A stretch of DNA of 8,831 bases from Treponema sp. (lineage in GTDB: Bacteria > Spirochaetota > Spirochaetia > Treponematales > Breznakiellaceae), in assembly GCA_031257715.1 (NCBI GenBank), contig JAIROE010000197.1, positions 1 through 8,831 of the forward strand. Reading direction: 5' to 3'. Shown here piece by piece: positions 4,938 to 8,831 of this stretch (positions are counted from its first letter, which is position 1; every line of letters starts with the position of its first letter). Below the pieces are notes generated by a model. That model was not told where the DNA came from and ran no database searches. It saw nothing but the letters and a program-made list of their open reading frames with translations. A program made the position numbers and the translations under genes.

Positions 4938-7900
4938 CTAAATCCTCCCCAGCCGTTTTTCCACTTCCCGTGCGCTGATTCCCTTCCGGCCCGCCCAGTC
5001 TTCAATCTGTCCGTCGGCAAGGCGGCCGACGCCAAAATAGAACGAACCGGGAGCGGCAAAATACATGCCGCATACGGAAGCCACGGGAATGATCATCGCC
5101 GTTTCCGTAAGCTTGAAGCCGCAGCGTTTTTCCGCATCCAGCAGATCAAAGACTGTTTTTTTATCCCAGTGATCGGGGCAGGCGGGATAGCCGAAGGCAG
5201 GCCGTATGCCGGTAAAGGTCCCTTTGAGCACTTCCGCAAGAGACAACGTTTCGTCCGGGGCATAAGCCCACCATTCCCGCCTGACCCGCAGGTGTATTTC
5301 CTCGGAAAAGGCTTCGGTCAGGGTGTTGGCAAGGCTGGAGAGCAGTATGGAATAGTAATCGTTGTTTTGTTCGCGGTACTTCTCCGCCGTTTCGGCAAGG
5401 CCAAAACCTGCGCTGAGCGCGAAAACTCCTATCCAGTCGTGGCCGGCTCCGCCCTTAGGGGGGCGGCATCCTGTTCCGGGTTTGATAAAGTCCGCAAGGC
5501 ATGAATTGGGGCCTCCGGCCAGCTTTTTTTCCTGGTTTCTGGGGAAACAAAACCGGGCGATTTCGGACATTCCGTCTCCGTAAATGACGATGTCGTCCCC
5601 GTCGGAAAGGGCGGGAAAGAAACCGGCGGCTCCGCGGAGTTCCAGGATTTTTTCCCGGACGATTCTTTCCAGAAGCCGGTTCGCTTCTTCCATCAGTTTG
5701 TCACGGGCTTTTTGCCTTTTCTCCCTGTCCACGACGGTATATGCGGAAGGATAGGTTTCTTCCGCCAGGTCCCAGGTTTGAAAGAAAGAAGACCAGTCTA
5801 TATACGGGATAACGCGGTCAACGGGGTAATCGTTGAATTCAAGAATATCCTTGACCTTGGGTTCTTTGAGAATGTCAAATACCATTGGTATCTTATTTTT
5901 CCTGGCATCATCAAGGGAGAGGAGTTCAACATAACTTTTGATCTTTTCATGCCGCAATGCGGCGTCACGGTAAGATGCTTCAAGTTTTTCAAGGAAACGG
6001 TTTTTTTCCTTGCTGGAGAAAAGGGAACGGACAGCTTCCGCTGAACGGCCGGCGTCGGATACATAGACGACGGGCCCCGAATACACCGGGGCTATTCTGA
6101 GGCTGGTATGGGCAAGGCTTGTGGCGGCTCCTCCTATAAGCAGGGGGATTTTCATGTTGTGCGTTTCCATTTCCCGTGCCGTGTTGATCATCTCGTTTAA
6201 TGAGGGGGTGATAAGTCCCGAAAGGCCAACGATGCCCGCGTTTCGATTCTTCGCCTCTTCGATTATTTTTTCCGCAGGAACCATAACCCCCAGATCCGTA
6301 ATGTCATAACCGCCGCATCCGAGAACCAGCGAAACGATGTTCTTTCCTATGTCATGCACATCGCCCTTTACGGTGGCAAGGAGTATTCCGGGGAGCCGGG
6401 TTTTGCCGCCTTCCTCCGTTCCGGTCTTTTCCGTCTCCAGATACGGTTCCAGCGCGGCTACGGCTTTTTTCATCACCCTCGCGCTGCGGATAACCTGGGG
6501 GAGGAAGAGTTTCCCCTCGCTGAACCGGTCCCCCACTTCTTTCATTCCCCGCATAAGAACCGTCTCCACAATCTCAAGGGCACGACTGTATGCGGGCCGC
6601 AGTTCCAGCACGTCTTCTTCAATGTATGCGTCGTTGCCGTTTACCATGGCGTATATGACACGTTCTTCAGGGGGAAGATTTCTCCATTCGTTAAGGGACG
6701 TTTTCTTTTCCGCGGCAGGCTTGTCTTGCATCCTTTCCGCCAGGGCAAGAAGGCGGCCGGCGGAATCTTCGCCCCTGGTACGGCAGAGTATTATGTCTTC
6801 GGCGGCTTCCCTCAGCGCGGGATCTATTTCGTCCCAGGCAAGGAGGCCTTCCGGATTTACAATGGCCATGGTAAGCCCCGCCGCCATGGCGTGTTTGAGG
6901 AAGACCGCATGCATCGCCGCGCGTATTGTATCGTTTCCCCGGAAACTGAAGGAAAGATTCGAAATGCCGCCGGAGATTTGGGCGCCGGGACAATGCTTCC
7001 GTATCCATTCACAGGTTCGTATAAAGTCCAGGGCATAACCGTCATGCTCGGGAATGCCGGTGGCTATGGCAAGGACATTGGGATCAAAGACGATGTCCGA
7101 AGCGGGAAAGCCGTTGTTGACAAGGAGTTCCCAGGACCGGCGGGCGACTTCTGTTTTCCGTTCGTAATCGGCGGCCTGCCCCTTTTCGTCAAAGAGCATA
7201 ACCACCACGGCGGCGCCGTAACGGCGGGCCAAAAAGGCGCGGCGGAGGAATTCTTCCTCCCCTTCCTTAAGGCTGATGGAATTGATCAGTCCCTTTCCCT
7301 GTACGCCTTTAAGGGCCGTCTCTATTACTTCCCAGCGGGAACTGTCTATCATCACCGGAACGCGGGCAATATCGCTTTCCTGGGATGCCAGGGCAAGGAA
7401 TGTCTCCATGGTCTTTTCCGCATCCAGAAGGGCATCGTCCATACAGACATCTATCACCTCCGCCCCCGCATTAATCATTTCCCTGGCGATATTCAGGGCC
7501 TCGCCGTATTTTTCCTCTTTTACAAGGCGCAGGAATTTCCGGCTTCCGGCCGTATTGGTGCGCTCCCCTATGACGGTAAAGGAAGCTCCCCTGAGGGGTT
7601 CAAGCCCGGCAAGGAAGATCCCCTGCTGTTTTGCCGGAATTTTCCGGGGCCTGTGGGATTTTGCCCTTCCGGCGATAACGGAGATATGGGAAGGCGTGGA
7701 ACCGCAGCAGCCCCCGGCTATATTGATGATGCCTTCCGCCATGTATTCTTCCAGGCGGTCCGCCATGAAGACAGGATTCTCGCCGTATTCACCGGATTCA
7801 TCCGGAAGTCCCGCGTTTGGGTGGACGCTGACCAGGCAGGGGGCAAAAGCGGCAAAATTTGCCGTATAGGGTTTGAGCCGTTCAGCGCCGAAGGAACAGT

Positions 7901-8639
7901 TAAGGCCGATAGACCAGGGGTTTGCGTGAGACACCGATACCCAGAAGGCCTCGACCGTCTGGCCCGAAAGAAGCCTTCCGTTTTCGGAAACGCTGGCGGA
8001 GATCATAAGGGGAACGTCCCCCGATCCGATGCTTTCCCGCCTTTCTTCAAACACCCTCTGGACCGCCGCAATGGCCGCCTTGACATTAAGGGTATCGACA
8101 ATCGTTTCCATGAGCAGTATGTCCGCTCCCCCGTCCAGAAGTCCCCGCGCATTGTCGTAATAGGCCGCTTCAAGCTCGTCCCATGTTACGGCCCGTCTGA
8201 CGGGTTCTTTTACGTAGGGAAATATACCGGCGCTTTTTGTGGTAGGCCCCATGCTTCCCGCCACAAAACGGGGCTTTTCCGGCGTGGAGAATTTGTCCGC
8301 CGCCTTCCGCGCAAGACCCGCCGCGGCGGCGCTTATCTCGTAGGCAAGATTCCCCAGCCCATAGTCCGCAAGCGATATGGACGTGGCGTTGAAGCTGCAT
8401 GTTTCAATAATATCCGCCCCGGACCGCAGATACGCCTCATGTATTCCCAAAATAACCCAGGGACTTGTTATGCACAGAAGATCGTTGCAGCCGGAAAGCG
8501 GAACGGGGTGATCGGCGAAATGCCTGCCCCGAAAATCCGCCTCGGTAAGCCTGAAGGACTGTATCATGGAGCCCATTGCGCCGTCCAGGATGATAATCCG
8601 TTCGGCAGCCATGGCGTCCAGTTGTTCCCGAATATTCAT
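4938..8639 (-). CDS. metH: Cobalamin-dependent methionine synthase
   Basis: This cytoplasmic enzyme transfers a methyl group from 5-methyltetrahydrofolate via cob(I)alamin to homocysteine, giving methionine and tetrahydrofolate. At 1233 residues it is full length (the E. coli enzyme has about 1227) and has all four modules. The homocysteine domain (about 1-330) has zinc ligands Cys248 (LNCSFG) and Cys311-Cys312 (GGCCGS). The folate domain (about 350-610) has FTVIGERTN. The cap and B12 domains (about 645-880) have the cobalt ligand His762 in GDVHDIGKN, partner Asp760 and Ser813 in LITPSL. The reactivation domain (about 900-1233) has RREWWAYAPDE and the S-adenosylmethionine-site motif RPAFGYPACPDH. 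No key residue is missing. ATG 8637-8639 fits the family N-terminus but has no adjacent ribosome site; a 12-bp hairpin sits there instead. It is transcribed alone, and no metF or reactivase gene adjoins it in the window. Confidence 0.98.
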   Translation of the reverse strand: MNIREQLDAMAAERIIILDGAMGSMIQSFRLTEADFRGRHFADHPVPLSGCNDLLCITSPWVILGIHEAYLRSGADIIETCSFNATSISLADYGLGNLAYEISAAAAGLARKAADKFSTPEKPRFVAGSMGPTTKSAGIFPYVKEPVRRAVTWDELEAAYYDNARGLLDGGADILLMETIVDTLNVKAAIAAVQRVFEERRESIGSGDVPLMISASVSENGRLLSGQTVEAFWVSVSHANPWSIGLNCSFGAERLKPYTANFAAFAPCLVSVHPNAGLPDESGEYGENPVFMADRLEEYMAEGIINIAGGCCGSTPSHISVIAGRAKSHRPRKIPAKQQGIFLAGLEPLRGASFTVIGERTNTAGSRKFLRLVKEEKYGEALNIAREMINAGAEVIDVCMDDALLDAEKTMETFLALASQESDIARVPVMIDSSRWEVIETALKGVQGKGLINSISLKEGEEEFLRRAFLARRYGAAVVVMLFDEKGQAADYERKTEVARRSWELLVNNGFPASDIVFDPNVLAIATGIPEHDGYALDFIRTCEWIRKHCPGAQISGGISNLSFSFRGNDTIRAAMHAVFLKHAMAAGLTMAIVNPEGLLAWDEIDPALREAAEDIILCRTRGEDSAGRLLALAERMQDKPAAEKKTSLNEWRNLPPEERVIYAMVNGNDAYIEEDVLELRPAYSRALEIVETVLMRGMKEVGDRFSEGKLFLPQVIRSARVMKKAVAALEPYLETEKTGTEEGGKTRLPGILLATVKGDVHDIGKNIVSLVLGCGGYDITDLGVMVPAEKIIEEAKNRNAGIVGLSGLITPSLNEMINTAREMETHNMKIPLLIGGAATSLAHTSLRIAPVYSGPVVYVSDAGRSAEAVRSLFSSKEKNRFLEKLEASYRDAALRHEKIKSYVELLSLDDARKNKIPMVFDILKEPKVKDILEFNDYPVDRVIPYIDWSSFFQTWDLAEETYPSAYTVVDREKRQKARDKLMEEANRLLERIVREKILELRGAAGFFPALSDGDDIVIYGDGMSEIARFCFPRNQEKKLAGGPNSCLADFIKPGTGCRPPKGGAGHDWIGVFALSAGFGLAETAEKYREQNNDYYSILLSSLANTLTEAFSEEIHLRVRREWWAYAPDETLSLAEVLKGTFTGIRPAFGYPACPDHWDKKTVFDLLDAEKRCGFKLTETAMIIPVASVCGMYFAAPGSFYFGVGRLADGQIEDWAGRKGISAREVEKRLGRI

Positions 8640-8648
8640 ATATTAGAG

Positions 8649-8676
8649 TTGTTCGATAACCTCAGTTATCGAACAA
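8649..8676 (-). promoter_or_regulatory. metH leader hairpin 3, next to the start codon
   Basis: A perfect 12-bp inverted repeat (TTGTTCGATAAC and GTTATCGAACAA) closes a 4-base loop. It leaves only 9 bases, CTCTAATAT, before the metH ATG. There is no ribosome site in that gap. The nearest one, AAGGAA (minus strand, plus coordinates 8678-8683), lies just 5' of the stem. Folding would bring it to a usable distance from the ATG. Confidence 0.7.
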
Positions 8677-8692
8677 ATTCCTTATAAAAATA

Positions 8693-8713
8693 GCAAAATG
8701 CGGAGCATTTTGC
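8693..8713 (-). promoter_or_regulatory. metH leader hairpin 2, terminator-like
   Basis: A perfect 9-bp inverted repeat (GCAAAATGC and GCATTTTGC) with a 3-base loop is followed on the metH strand by TATTTTTAT. The shape is that of a weak intrinsic terminator inside the leader, so it could act as an attenuator. The stem is AT-rich and the T-tract is interrupted, so efficiency is doubtful. Confidence 0.45.
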
Positions 8714-8715
8714 AA

Positions 8716-8772
8716 GACTTGTTCAACAACCCGAACCCGATAGGGTTCAGTAAACAGGTTGTCGAACAAGTC
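8716..8772 (-). repeat. metH leader hairpin 1, nested inverted repeat
   Basis: The outer 16-bp arms lie at 8716-8731 and 8757-8772 and enclose a 6-bp inner hairpin (GAACCC and GGGTTC at 8733-8738 and 8743-8748, GATA loop on the plus strand). On the metH strand the single imperfect pair is G-U, so the RNA stem is continuous; on the other strand it would be A-C. The arms share TTGTTCGA(T/C)AAC with hairpin 3, suggesting a dispersed palindromic repeat family. Confidence 0.7.
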
Positions 8773-8773
8773 C

Positions 8774-8803
8774 ATTATACTATTACTTTAATTCGGATGA
8801 TAA
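8774..8803 (-). promoter_or_regulatory. Candidate metH promoter
   Basis: The minus strand carries a perfect TATAAT (plus coordinates 8774-8779) and, after an 18-bp spacer, TTATCA (8798-8803, 4 of 6 matches to TTGACA). The surroundings are AT-rich. Transcription would begin near 8767, inside the 5' arm of hairpin 1, so only part of that arm would be transcribed from here. Confidence 0.55.
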
Positions 8804-8831
8804 AAAAATAAAAGTGCGGATTCCTGACGCC

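Noticed and set aside
6354..8687. A 777-codon open frame on the plus strand opposite metH
   Set aside because: It lies almost wholly antisense to metH, whose conserved motifs are unmistakable. The frame is open because of GC-rich codon use, has no recognisable domain and has no ribosome site.
8640..8831. Cobalamin or S-adenosylmethionine riboswitch upstream of metH
   Set aside because: I looked on the metH strand for the conserved B12-box and SAM-box type cores and saw none. The leader consists of simple inverted repeats and is too short for a full cobalamin riboswitch.

Overview
The window looks like a chromosomal segment from a Gram-negative (diderm) anaerobe. A spirochaete, possibly a gut Treponema, is my best guess, but this is inference. 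It rests on two outer-membrane beta-barrel proteins ending in phenylalanine, a short flavodoxin next to a DUF3793 protein (a pair I associate with anaerobic gut bacteria), a full-length cobalamin-dependent methionine synthase, and fairly GC-rich coding DNA broken by AT-rich intergenic stretches. No rRNA, tRNA, CRISPR array, transposase or phage gene is visible.

Layout. Positions 3-260 (+) are the C-terminus of an outer-membrane barrel protein. A promoter with a perfect TTGACA box then precedes a short-chain flavodoxin (370-798, +) and a DUF3793 protein (about 1010-1546, +), with a 12-bp hairpin between the two. Convergent to them is a 222-residue hypothetical protein (1624-2292, -) with its own intrinsic terminator. 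A 1.1-kb stretch without a convincing gene follows (2293-3413). It is dominated by two abutting tandem arrays, one AT-rich with a 42-bp period and one GC-rich with a 21-bp period. Both read as heptads built on a K-S-x-L core. Next is a 459-residue porin-like protein with a signal peptide (3414-4793, +). It converges on metH (4938-8639, -) at a strong hairpin terminator. The metH leader (about 8640-8772) holds three hairpins, two of which share arm sequences.

Functionally, flavodoxin and DUF3793 probably form a small redox-linked unit. MetH makes methionine from homocysteine using methyl-tetrahydrofolate and B12. The porin-like protein sits in the outer membrane. The genes do not form one pathway. 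The least ordinary parts are the twin heptad arrays and the structured metH leader. No complete new system could be demonstrated from the sequence alone.
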